Below are positions 16,702-24,300 of a DNA stretch of 44,081 nucleotides, piece by piece. Under the pieces are notes generated by a model. The model did no database searches, was not told the origin of the DNA, and saw only the letters and a list, made by a program, of their open reading frames with translations. A program made the position numbers and the translations under genes. Numbering within the stretch: position 1 is the first letter of the stretch; each line of letters begins with the position of its first letter. The stretch comes from Gammaproteobacteria bacterium UBA2810 (GTDB lineage: Bacteria > Pseudomonadota > Gammaproteobacteria > Enterobacterales > Succinivibrionaceae), in contig DEHC01000070.1 of assembly GCA_002351705.1 (NCBI GenBank), positions 1 through 44,081 of the forward strand, given 5' to 3'.

Positions 16702-17154
16702 AGCCGTAATCAGCAGACGATGATGAACGATGCCTTAGTTTCAGTTTTACAGTTTTGTACTGAAAATGACGCTTCGTATTTTCCGAAGCATTCTTTGAAG
16801 TGCCAATGCTGTAAGAAGTCGTTCGAGGACGAGCTGAAATCAATTAAAATTAAGAATAGTTCCGGCGCTGTTTCATACGAAAACATCCGGATTTTTATCG
16901 GCAGCCTGCGCTGGCATGCAGACGCTTTGGTTTGAGCAACTGAATTCTGCAGGCTGCCTGAAATGAAACTGATGTTTAGTACATGGTACTGGTTTGAATG
17001 AGTTCTATAAATTGTTTGAATTTATTTAACTTACTGAAGTAGCAATGTTTTATAAAACTTACACCAGTTTTTAGTACAAGGTTTATAAAAACTCAGAGCA
17101 TTAGGGCGTACTTAAAGGAGAACGCTTCCGGGGCGTGCCGGAACCGCAAATATC
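16702..17154. other. AT-rich dnaK-dnaJ intergenic segment
   Basis: About 450 bases of clearly lower GC than the flanks. A frame from about 16720 to 16935 (contains KCQCCKKSFEDELK) has no ribosome-binding site or recognisable family. An inverted repeat GGCAGCCTGC / GCAGGCTGCC (16900-16909, 16949-16958) is nested in a looser pair GTTTCAT / ATGAAAC. The string TTTAGTACA followed by AGG or TGG occurs twice (about 16975 and 17073). No sigma-32 element was found before dnaJ. It looks like inserted or decayed DNA. Confidence 0.4.
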
Positions 17155-18297
17155 ATGAAAGACTATTATGAGATACTGGGCGTTTCCAAAGACGCCAGCG
17201 ACGAGGAAATAAAGAAGGCGTTCAAGCGTGCTGCCATCAAGTACCATCCGGACCGCCATCCTGATGATCCTGAGAAGTACGCGGCCAAGTTCAAGGAAGT
17301 CAACGAGGCGTACGACGTCCTGTCCCATCCCGAGAAGCGCCAGATGTACGATCAGGGTATCGACCCGAACCAGCAGGGAGCCGGCGGCGGATTCCAGGGC
17401 GGCTTCGGCGGCGGTGACTTCGGAGACATCTTCGGCGATATATTCGGCGACATCTTCGGACGCCGCGGAGGCGGCAGGGGAGCGCAGGCGGAGCCTGAGA
17501 GGGGCGCTGACCTGCAGATGGACTGTACGGTCACCCTTGAGGATGTCTACAGAGGCTGCACCAAGGATATTTCGGTACAGACGCTTGTCGAGTGCCCTGA
17601 CTGCCACGGCTCGGGCGCTGCCGCGGGCTCCGAGCCCGAGACCTGCCCGTACTGCCACGGTTCGGGACAGATTACCATGCGCCAGGGCTTCTTCCAGGTA
17701 AGGCAGCCATGCCCGCACTGCCACGGCACAGGAAAGTACGTCAAGACCCCGTGCTCCCACTGCCACGGCTCAGGCACCGTCAAGAAGCGCAAGACCCTCA
17801 GCGTCAGGATTCCCGCGGGCGCGGACAGCGGCATGGTTCTCCGTCTCTCCGGCGAGGGACAGGCTGCGCCGCGCGGCGGAGTTCCCGGGGATCTCTATGT
17901 ACGCATCATCGTTGAGCCGCACCGCATCTTCACGCGAGAGGACTCCACGCTTTACTGCGAGGTGCCCATCAGCTTTGTTACCGCGGCTCTCGGCGGCAGC
18001 GTCACTGTTCCGACGCTTGACGGGGAGAAGAGCATCACCATATCGGGCGAGACCCAGACCGGCAAGCGCTTCCGCATCCGCGGAGGCGGCATGCCCACGA
18101 CCTCCGGCGGCAAGGGCGATCTCATCGTCGCGGTGAAGGTCGAGACGCCTGTCAAGCTCAATGACGAGCAGAAGGAGCTTCTCAGGAAGTTCGGTGAGTC
18201 TCTCGGCGAGTCGCAGGACAAGCCGGGGAGCCACAGCCCTGAGGCGAAGGACTTCGTCGACAGGATCAAGCAGTTCTTCAAGGATCTCAAGAAATAA
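17155..18297 (+). CDS. dnaJ: Chaperone protein DnaJ
   Basis: Hsp40 co-chaperone that delivers substrates to DnaK and stimulates its ATPase. 380 residues with the full class I order: J domain (1-70, HPD at 31-33), Gly/Phe-rich region (about 75-115), four CxxCxGxG zinc motifs (CPDCHGSG, CPYCHGSG, CPHCHGTG, CSHCHGSG, about residues 145-205), and two C-terminal beta domains (VRIPAGADSGMVLRLSGEG; FRIRGGGMPTTSGGKGDL). The start is fixed by MKDYYEILGV; the local Shine-Dalgarno is weak. It is 548 bases from dnaK, longer than usual, so it probably has its own promoter. greA follows by 77 bases. Confidence 0.98.
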   Translation: MKDYYEILGVSKDASDEEIKKAFKRAAIKYHPDRHPDDPEKYAAKFKEVNEAYDVLSHPEKRQMYDQGIDPNQQGAGGGFQGGFGGGDFGDIFGDIFGDIFGRRGGGRGAQAEPERGADLQMDCTVTLEDVYRGCTKDISVQTLVECPDCHGSGAAAGSEPETCPYCHGSGQITMRQGFFQVRQPCPHCHGTGKYVKTPCSHCHGSGTVKKRKTLSVRIPAGADSGMVLRLSGEGQAAPRGGVPGDLYVRIIVEPHRIFTREDSTLYCEVPISFVTAALGGSVTVPTLDGEKSITISGETQTGKRFRIRGGGMPTTSGGKGDLIVAVKVETPVKLNDEQKELLRKFGESLGESQDKPGSHSPEAKDFVDRIKQFFKDLKK

Positions 18298-18302
18298 TGC
18301 CT

Positions 18303-18322
18303 GCGGGCAGGAGCCTGCCCGC
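18303..18322 (+). terminator. Hairpin after dnaJ
   Basis: GCGGGCAG / CTGCCCGC stem (18303-18310, 18315-18322) with little T after it (TTCGG). It may attenuate rather than stop transcription into greA. A second stem, GGCCGC/GCGGCC, lies near 18342-18358 close to the greA ribosome-binding site. Confidence 0.45.
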
Positions 18323-18374
18323 TTCGGAAAACAGTTTTAAGAGGCCGCGCAGGCGGCCGTAAGGGGGAATTTCA

Positions 18375-18932
18375 ATGGCTGACGAGATTATCGCTCTTAC
18401 CGTGGAAGGCGCGGCAAAGCTCAAGAAGGAGCTCGAGTACCGCAAGAACGTCAAGCGCCCGCAGATTACCGCGGCGATTGCCGAGGCCCGCGAGCACGGC
18501 GACCTGAGCGAGAACGCCGAGTACCATGCGGCAAGGGAGCTTCACAGTCAGAATGAGGCATTCATCAAGGACATCGAGGGGAAGCTCTCGAACTGCCGCA
18601 TCATCGATGTCACGAAGCTTACCAATGACGGCACTGTGGTCTTCGGATCAACTGTTACGTTCATCGGGAAGAAGCTCGAGGATGAGGACGAGTACGAGGA
18701 CTATCTTGACTACGACGAGTCCGACTACGCAGACGAGGACCTCTCCGAGTACAAGATCAAGAACACCTACAAGCTGGTCGGCGACGATGAGGCAGACATC
18801 GCGCAGAAGATGATCTCCTCCAACACCCCGATTGGCCGCGCGCTTATAGGAAAGAAGGTAGGGAAGTTCGTGCCGGTGAAGCTCCCATCCGGCTGCTTCG
18901 TCTACAAGATCATGAAGGTCGAGTACATCTGA
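18375..18932 (+). CDS. greA: Transcript cleavage factor GreA with acidic insertion
   Basis: Enters the RNA polymerase secondary channel and stimulates cleavage of backtracked RNA. The coiled-coil tip acids are present (D43 and E46 in HGDLSENAEYHAARE). The C-terminal domain resumes at TYKLVGDDEADIAQKMIS and ends LPSGCFVYKIMKVEYI. The protein is 185 residues, about 27 longer than the usual 158. The extra residues form an Asp/Glu/Tyr-rich block (about 99-128: EDEDEYEDYLDYDESDYADE and on) inserted between two strands of the C-terminal FKBP-like domain. Strong AAGGGGGAA before the ATG. Placed behind dnaJ instead of beside yhbY-rlmE in divergent array; yhbY is convergent here. Confidence 0.95.
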   Translation: MADEIIALTVEGAAKLKKELEYRKNVKRPQITAAIAEAREHGDLSENAEYHAARELHSQNEAFIKDIEGKLSNCRIIDVTKLTNDGTVVFGSTVTFIGKKLEDEDEYEDYLDYDESDYADEDLSEYKIKNTYKLVGDDEADIAQKMISSNTPIGRALIGKKVGKFVPVKLPSGCFVYKIMKVEYI

Positions 18933-18996
18933 TCCGAAGCGCCTGCGCGGATATGAGAATGCCCGGGGAGACCCGGGCATTTGCGTATTCAGGCTT

Positions 18997-19027
18997 CGGA
19001 AAAGAGCCCTGCTCCGGGCCTTTTCCG
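18997..19027. terminator. Shared bidirectional terminator, greA/yhbY
   Basis: CGGAAAAG-a-GCCC pairs with GGGC-CTTTTCCG across 18997-19027, with A-rich and T-rich arms that serve both strands. A separate GC hairpin (GCCCGGG/CCCGGGC at 18961-18978) lies just before it on the greA side. Confidence 0.7.
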
Positions 19028-19037
19028 GTATCACCCC

Positions 19038-19340
19038 TTATTTGTCTTTCGGCAGCGAGAACTTTGACTCCTTCTTCTTCTGCCTGAAGAGGGTGATGAC
19101 GTTCCCTATGATCTGGACGGTCTCGCTTGAGGTTGCCTTAGAGAGCTCCTCTGCGGCAGCGGTCCTTGAGTCGCGGTCGCCTCCCTGGATCTTCACCTTG
19201 AGAAGCTCATGGTTCTCTATTGAGCTGTCGAGCTCCTTGATCAGGGACTCTGTGATGCCCTTCTGCCCGATGGTTACGACGGGCGAGAGGCTGTGGGCTT
19301 TTTCCTTGAGATACTGAATCTGTTTCTGGGTAAGTGACAT
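19038..19340 (-). CDS. yhbY: Ribosome-associated RNA-binding protein YhbY (CRS1-YhbY/CRM domain)
   Basis: A 100-residue single-domain CRM protein that associates with pre-50S particles. The domain fills the protein: LTQKQIQYLKEKAHSL at the N-terminus, the GxxG-like loop VVTIGQKGITESLIKELD, NHELLKVKI, and the closing VQIIGNVITLFRQKK. The start at 19340 was chosen because MSLTQKQ is the family N-terminus; a longer frame upstream has no similarity. In Escherichia coli yhbY lies between greA and rlmE; here greA is the convergent neighbour but rlmE is 20 kb away. Confidence 0.93.
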   Translation of the reverse strand: MSLTQKQIQYLKEKAHSLSPVVTIGQKGITESLIKELDSSIENHELLKVKIQGGDRDSRTAAAEELSKATSSETVQIIGNVITLFRQKKKESKFSLPKDK

Positions 19341-19444
19341 TGTTTGGTCCTGAGATGAAATCCTGATATAGTTTAGCCTAAAAAGCACAAGAGTGCGATC
19401 CGCGGCCGGGAACTCTGCCGGGATTTGCCTGTGAACTGGAGCGA

Positions 19445-20230
19445 ATGATGGAAAATGACAGCGGCCGCCTGGTGGCGCTTGATACCGAAACAACCGGCAT
19501 GAACAACGATGACGGAGGCGAGCACGTCGAGAAGGGACACCGCGTCATCGAGATCGGAGCAGTCGAGATCATGAACCGCCGCCTCACCGGGCGGAAGTAT
19601 CATGTGTTCCTTAACCCGGAGATGCAGGTGTCGAAGGAGGCCGAGGCCGTGCACCACATCTCGGACGAGTTCCTCGCTGACAAGAAGAAGTTCATCGAGG
19701 AGATGCCGGGCTTTGTCGAGTTCATCAGGGGAAGCACGGTCCTCATCCACAACGCCTCGTTCGATACCGCGTTCCTCAACCAGGAGTTCAGCCTCGCGCA
19801 CGCGAGCGAGACCATGGAGAGCGTCTCTAAGGTGGTTGATACGCTCGCTGTCGCCAAGGAGATGTTCCCCGGTGAGAGAGTGAGCCTCGACGCCCTCTGC
19901 ACGAGGTTCGAGGTCGACAGGACAGAGCGTGAGACCGAGGGACACGGTGCGCTCCTCGACGCGCTCCTCCTGGCCGAGGTCTACCTCCGCATGACGGGCG
20001 GCCAGCGCGAGCTCACCTTCGGCGATGACGCGGCAGGCGGCGCGCCCGGAAGCAGGAAGAGGGCGAGAAAGACCGGCGCGCATTTCAAGGTCATCCATCC
20101 GAGCGAGGCGGAGCTGGCGCTCCATGAGAGCATACTTGACTATGTTGCGAGGGTGGGGCGGTGCACGCCGGTATTCAGGAAGGAGCCTGAGCCTCCTGCG
20201 GAAGGCGCTGAGGCGGCAGGAAAACAGTAA
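19445..20230 (+). CDS. dnaQ: DNA polymerase III epsilon subunit (3'-5' proofreading exonuclease)
   Basis: Proofreading subunit of the replicative polymerase core. 261 residues of the DEDDh family: Exo I D13/E15 in ALDTETTG, Exo II D107 in IHNASFDTAFL, and Exo III H167 and D172 in HGALLDA. Family pattern NPEMQVSKEAEAVHHISDEFL is also present. A clamp-binding-like motif QRELTF (187-192) sits at the same place as the known QTSMAF of the Escherichia coli protein. The C-terminal part would bind the alpha subunit. Tandem ATGs at 19445/19448 follow GGAGCGA. In Escherichia coli dnaQ is beside rnhA; here rnhA is about 19 kb away. Confidence 0.95.
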   Translation: MMENDSGRLVALDTETTGMNNDDGGEHVEKGHRVIEIGAVEIMNRRLTGRKYHVFLNPEMQVSKEAEAVHHISDEFLADKKKFIEEMPGFVEFIRGSTVLIHNASFDTAFLNQEFSLAHASETMESVSKVVDTLAVAKEMFPGERVSLDALCTRFEVDRTERETEGHGALLDALLLAEVYLRMTGGQRELTFGDDAAGGAPGSRKRARKTGAHFKVIHPSEAELALHESILDYVARVGRCTPVFRKEPEPPAEGAEAAGKQ

Positions 20231-20282
20231 GCCCGGGCAGTGCCCGGGCTGTTCCCGTCGGGGGAAAGGAATTGCGGCTTAA

Positions 20283-20305
20283 GGCACGCCGTCTTCCGGC
20301 GTGCC
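20283..20305 (-). terminator. Hairpin between dnaQ and the Sel1 gene
   Basis: GGCACGCC / GGCGTGCC (20283-20290, 20298-20305) lies just past the end of the Sel1-repeat gene. A second perfect stem, GCCCGGGC/GCCCGGGC (20231-20249), follows the dnaQ stop codon. The two convergent genes probably end in these structures, though neither has a strong T-run. Confidence 0.5.
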
Positions 20306-20322
20306 TGCCTGGCGCTCGGAGA

Positions 20323-21792
20323 TCACTTCTTGAGAAAGTCGTCCAGCTCCTTGCAGGTCTCATTCGTGTCAGGACTATTATCGCATCCCGAATAGAAATA
20401 GCTTTTTACCTGTTCTTTGTTGTTCTTTGATTTGTAGTATTCTGCAAGGGTCAGGCAGCCCTCTTTCTGATCCAGGGAACAGGCAGTGTCAAGGAAATGC
20501 TCTGACTGTTCCTGATCATTTTTCCTCTGATGGTAATAGGCAGCCTCCATGCAGTAGTCGCCGTACGTTCTGTGGGCCGAATTGTAGTCCCGGAAGCCTG
20601 ACACCCCTTCATCGCACAGCTCGGTGATTTTCGTGATTTCCTCTTCCATGTATTTGCTGTACTGATCCTTGTCGCAGCTGTTTCCCACAGTGCCGCCGGA
20701 GTATTGCTCCAGTGCCGTGTGTATTTTCTTTACAATCGAGGCCTGCAGATTTTCTGCATCCTTATTGCCAAGCCTCACGGCGTATGAAAGATTCTGTGCA
20801 GCAAGGAGAGGCGGGGCAAGCTGAGGTCTGCACTGATCCTTGCCTTTCTGGTTTTTTGCATACTCAAGGGCTGCTGACTGGTAGCATATCTCTGCCAGGC
20901 CCGGATCATATCTGGTTGTTTTCCAGACGCTGCATGCTGCATTGAGGTAATAACTGAACATATCAGCGTCTGTGAACATGGCACCGCCGGTAATTACTCT
21001 CATTTTGTTCACATAGTAGTCTGCTGCATAGGCGCATGCCTCAGCATAATAGCGGTTGGTGCAGGCGAGCTCGAAGATCTTCTTGGCTTCCTTCTTCCCC
21101 TCATCGCCGGCCACGCCTTTCTGGTACAGCTTTGCCATTTCTACGCATCCCTCCGTATCGCCAAGCTCGCAGCCCTTGGTGAAGTATGACAGTGATGAAC
21201 TGACATCTTTATCGATATTCAGCCACTTCCTTTCATAAATATGGCCAAGCTTCGTGCAGCTGGGGCCTTCTTTGTAGTTGGTGCATTCTTTTTCATACTC
21301 TTCGATGGCTTTGCCCAGCGTCCTTATTGCATCGCCGATGTTTTTCTTCTGATGGTAGAGGCTCGCAAGTTCCTGACAGGCTGGTGCGAAATACCTGCTG
21401 CAGGAATTTTCAAGAAGCTGCTGCGCTTTCCCGTCGTCCTTGCTGATTTTTATATTTTCCTTTTTGACGTCAATTCCGTTGTGATACATCCATGCAAGCT
21501 GCACACAGGCATCGTCATAGCCCTGATCGCAGGATTCCTTGAAGTAGTCGTACGCGCTGTCGCACATAAAGCTCAGGATAAAGCAGCTGTGCTGGAATTC
21601 CCTGGAGTGCTCCGCATATTCTGCAGCCTGGGCCTCGGAATCAACGTCGTCTTCCGGCTCCGGAGCATCGATGTCGTCCGCATAGCATGCAGGGCCTGCT
21701 GCCAGCAGAAGGGCGGCGGCAATTCCGCACGCGAGCCTTGTTCCTCCAGACTTAAGAGCTGTTAATAAACCTGTAATCAGATTCTGTTTCAT
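20323..21792 (-). CDS. Secreted cysteine-rich Sel1-repeat protein
   Basis: A 489-residue exported protein built from Sel1-like (TPR-type) repeats. Residues 1-37 form a signal peptide (hydrophobic CGIAAALLLAAG, cleavage near CYA-DD). Repeats can be seen as A-x-x-Y-F-x-x-[GS]C-x-x-G-x-x-x-[GA]C-x-x-L-A-x-x-Y: for example DYFKESCDQGYDDACVQLAWMY, QLLENSCSRYFAPACQELASLY (shown in part), SYFTKGCELGDTEGCVEMAKLY and HFLDTACSLDQKEGCLTLAEYY. The paired Cys in each unit suggests disulfides, as in Helicobacter cysteine-rich proteins. Such proteins act as periplasmic or secreted protein-binding scaffolds; no specific partner is visible. Lower GC than its neighbours. Confidence 0.85.
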   Translation of the reverse strand: MKQNLITGLLTALKSGGTRLACGIAAALLLAAGPACYADDIDAPEPEDDVDSEAQAAEYAEHSREFQHSCFILSFMCDSAYDYFKESCDQGYDDACVQLAWMYHNGIDVKKENIKISKDDGKAQQLLENSCSRYFAPACQELASLYHQKKNIGDAIRTLGKAIEEYEKECTNYKEGPSCTKLGHIYERKWLNIDKDVSSSLSYFTKGCELGDTEGCVEMAKLYQKGVAGDEGKKEAKKIFELACTNRYYAEACAYAADYYVNKMRVITGGAMFTDADMFSYYLNAACSVWKTTRYDPGLAEICYQSAALEYAKNQKGKDQCRPQLAPPLLAAQNLSYAVRLGNKDAENLQASIVKKIHTALEQYSGGTVGNSCDKDQYSKYMEEEITKITELCDEGVSGFRDYNSAHRTYGDYCMEAAYYHQRKNDQEQSEHFLDTACSLDQKEGCLTLAEYYKSKNNKEQVKSYFYSGCDNSPDTNETCKELDDFLKK

Positions 21793-22102
21793 TTTCCGCC
21801 TCGCTATTGTCTGATGCTTTTATCAGCCGTCGTGTGACCAGGATTTCAGTTTCTTAAGTTTACTGCTGTGATTTTTTATGACCATATTTTTTTTGCAGGA
21901 ATAATGTCTGTTTATGACAGCTGCGTCACTTTTTAAGAAGCAGGGCATTCTGCCTGTCACCAGGACATATGCAGGCTCAGGATTGTGCAGCAGAGGGATG
22001 GGATAGTCACGTACCGGAGAGGTGCGTTCAGTGAGGAAGGCAGTTTGCTTCTGCGACAGGAATTAAGTGCCGCGGCAGTCGCTGCGGCAGATATTTGGTG
22101 GC
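21793..22102. other. Intergenic region upstream of the Sel1 gene
   Basis: About 310 bases without a supported gene. It contains AT-rich DNA near 21850-21930 that probably holds the Sel1 gene promoter (minus strand). Nothing else is recognisable. Confidence 0.4.
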
Positions 22103-22462
22103 TCAGCCTCTGGGCTTTGTCGGGCAGGAGTTCTCTGAGAGCACGGAGTTCCCCTCGGTGAACTGGTCCTGCTGCATGTCGCGGATCCTGATGAACTCGT
22201 CAAGGTGCTCGAGGGAGACCTTTACGATCTTCGGATCGAAGTGGTGCCCGCTCTCCTCCCGGATGAGCTTGAGGATTTTGTCGAGCGGCCAGGCCTTCTT
22301 GTAGCACCTGTCGGAGCCGAGCGCGTCGAACACGTCGGCAAGGGCGGCGATGCGTCCGTAGAGCGGGATCTCCTAGCCCTTGAGACCGAGCGGGTATCCT
22401 GAGCCGTCCCATTTCTCGTGATGATTGCAGGTGATGATGCCGGCGTTCATGAAGAGCGGAAG
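22103..22462 (-). pseudogene. Truncated HD-GYP response-regulator copy
   Basis: About 360 bases that repeat the 3' end of the intact REC-DUF3369-HD-GYP gene at 24301-25896, with roughly 30 mismatches by eye. The frame carries a TAG at 22375-22373 where the intact copy has GAG in LKGEEIP. Similarity stops at about 22462, inside the HD-GYP domain, where AT-rich DNA begins. The copy therefore lacks its response-regulator part, the DUF3369 part and the metal-binding HD. The many silent differences show an old paralogue rather than a fresh duplication. It marks the left edge of the AT-rich insert. Confidence 0.85.
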
Positions 22463-22736
22463 TCCTTACCGTGCTTTGCCTTTGTATCTGTCTAATTTTG
22501 ATGTAGGTCATTTAAACTATCGCAATGGCAAATTTTATTTGTGGAACTTGAGAACAACTCTTGCAGCATTTCGGAATCCCATACCAGATCTAGGCTTTCC
22601 TTACACCGATGCATGATGTCGCGATATTTTCTACATTTCGATATTTAATTGTTTAAATATTGTCATTAAAAATATTTCTATCTATATTAAAGTGTTATTA
22701 TCCACATAATTAATTTTGCATTAATGTTCAACTAAA
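22463..22736. other. AT-rich insert edge with a small unidentified frame
   Basis: Composition changes sharply at about 22463. A plus-strand frame crosses the junction and runs to 22616, ending YLWNLRTTLAAFRNPIPDLG and a few more residues. This looks like genuine coding sequence by its amino-acid mix, but it lacks a start of its own and I do not recognise it; it may be the 3' scrap of an imported gene. Positions 22617-22736 are very AT-rich with no gene. Confidence 0.35.
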
Positions 22737-22818
22737 TTTGCGGATTTTGACAGATACTAAGTATAAAAGTTTGCGGATTTTGACAATCACGAGGTATAAA
22801 AGTTTGCGGATTTTGACA
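22737..22818. repeat. Three 33-bp tandem repeats upstream of the ATPase gene
   Basis: The 16-mer TTTGCGGATTTTGACA occurs exactly at 22737-22752, 22770-22785 and 22803-22818, each 33 bases apart. The two 17-base spacers end identically in GTATAAAAG and differ in the first seven or eight bases. Each unit contains TTGACA, a perfect -35 box. The array ends 73 bases before the ATPase start, so it could be an operator array, iterons, or a stack of promoter elements. Confidence 0.9.
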
Positions 22819-22891
22819 TTTGTAAAAGTAATGATTTGATTTTTGCGATAATTTATTTAAACATATTTAAACGTTTGTAAATGGCGGAAAA

Positions 22892-24232
22892 ATGACGAAA
22901 AGAATCTTTAAAAGAAAACTGTATCAACAGATGCTGGAGTGGAAAACTAATCAGCATGGTACAACGGCTTTGCTGATCAGAGGTGCAAGGCGTGTAGGAA
23001 AATCGACCATAGCAGAGTCCTTTGCCAAGAGTGAATATAAGAGCTATATTCTTGTTGACTTTTCTGAAGCACCGATGGCTGTACATAAGCTATTTGAAGA
23101 TATATCGGATTTAGATTATCTTTTTACCCAACTTCAGCTTCGCTATCGTAAAGATCTGTTTCACCACAAATCAGTGATCATCTTTGATGAGATACAAAAA
23201 GAGCCGCTTGCCCGTCAGGCCATAAAAAAACTCGTTAAAGATGGACGTTATGATTACATCGAAACAGGTTCCCTTCTAAGCATAAAGAAAAAGAAACAGA
23301 ATATCCTTATTCCAAGTGAAGAGACGCGCGTGGACATGTATCCCATGGACTATGAAGAGTTTCGCTGGGCACTTGGTGATGAGACTACAATTCCGCTTAT
23401 ACGCAAGATGTTCAACGAGAGAACACCGCTTGGTGATGATACTAATCGTCAGCTAATGCGTGATTTCCGTCTCTATATGCTTGTCGGAGGAATGCCTCAG
23501 GCAGTGGACGATTATCTTGACACCAGCAACCTGAGTATAGTTGATCAGCGAAAGCGCAGCATCCTGGAACTGTATGATGATGATTTTTACGAACTTGATC
23601 CTTCCGGGAATACATCGGCACTATTTCATGCTATTCCAGCTCAGCTGAACAGCAATGCCTCACGTTATCAGGTTTCAGCTGTAATTGATGGTAGCAGAGC
23701 TGAGAGGGTTGGTGAGCAAATTAACATTCTGAAAGATTCAATGACAACCAATATTGCATATCATGCTAATGATCCAATTGCCGGACTGGCATTTCATATA
23801 TCAAGGGAACGCTTCAAGCTGTTCTGCGGTGATACGGGATTGTTCGTTACTCTGGCTTTCTGGGACAAGAAGTTCACCGATAATATAATCTATCAGAAAT
23901 TGCTGAGCGGCAGGCTTCGGGCTGACTTGGGGTACCTGTACGAGAATGTGGTAGCCCAAATGCTTGTGGCTGCCGGAAACTGCCTTTATTACCATACCTG
24001 GCCTGTTCCTGCAGCTAACAGAAACTATGAGATTGATTTTCTTCTGTCCAGGAAAGATAAAATTTGTCCTATTGAAGTTAAGTCATCTCAGTCAAGTGAG
24101 CACAAGTCAATCGATGAGTTTCAAAAGAAATTCTCTTCAAGAATACTGCAGCGTTATATGCTTTATACAAAAGATCTCAGAAAAGAGCACGATTTGCAGT
24201 GTTGCCCTGTGTATATGACTGCATTTTTGTGA
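22892..24232 (+). CDS. AAA_14/DUF4143 ATPase
   Basis: A 446-residue ATPase of the AAA_14 + DUF4143 type, common and patchily spread in anaerobic bacteria and archaea; its role is not established. Walker A is GARRVGKST (K37) and Walker B is SVIIFDEIQ. A sensor-like ETGSLLSI follows, then the family motif PMDYEEFRWALGD and LYMLVGGMPQAVDDYL. The C-terminal DUF4143 region ends in a PD-(D/E)xK-like nuclease pattern, YEIDFLLSRKDKICPIEVKSS (shown here as D in EIDF, E and K in IEVK). Codon use is AT-rich, unlike neighbours, and the gene lies between two copies of an HD-GYP gene, so it is probably acquired. An upstream 33-bp repeat array may control it. Confidence 0.88.
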   Translation: MTKRIFKRKLYQQMLEWKTNQHGTTALLIRGARRVGKSTIAESFAKSEYKSYILVDFSEAPMAVHKLFEDISDLDYLFTQLQLRYRKDLFHHKSVIIFDEIQKEPLARQAIKKLVKDGRYDYIETGSLLSIKKKKQNILIPSEETRVDMYPMDYEEFRWALGDETTIPLIRKMFNERTPLGDDTNRQLMRDFRLYMLVGGMPQAVDDYLDTSNLSIVDQRKRSILELYDDDFYELDPSGNTSALFHAIPAQLNSNASRYQVSAVIDGSRAERVGEQINILKDSMTTNIAYHANDPIAGLAFHISRERFKLFCGDTGLFVTLAFWDKKFTDNIIYQKLLSGRLRADLGYLYENVVAQMLVAAGNCLYYHTWPVPAANRNYEIDFLLSRKDKICPIEVKSSQSSEHKSIDEFQKKFSSRILQRYMLYTKDLRKEHDLQCCPVYMTAFL

Positions 24233-24300
24233 CTTTCAGTTAATAACCACAATAAGAAATCAAGTAGCCGCCCCTTCTCCTCAAAAGTGCGGCGGAATTC

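Noticed and set aside
16681..16935. 84-codon frame between dnaK and dnaJ as a gene
   Set aside because: No ribosome-binding site, overlaps the arm of the 15-bp hairpin, and no recognisable family; kept only as part of the intergenic note.
22737..22818. CRISPR array
   Set aside because: Only three 16-base repeats, spacers of 17 bases that share half their sequence, and no cas genes.
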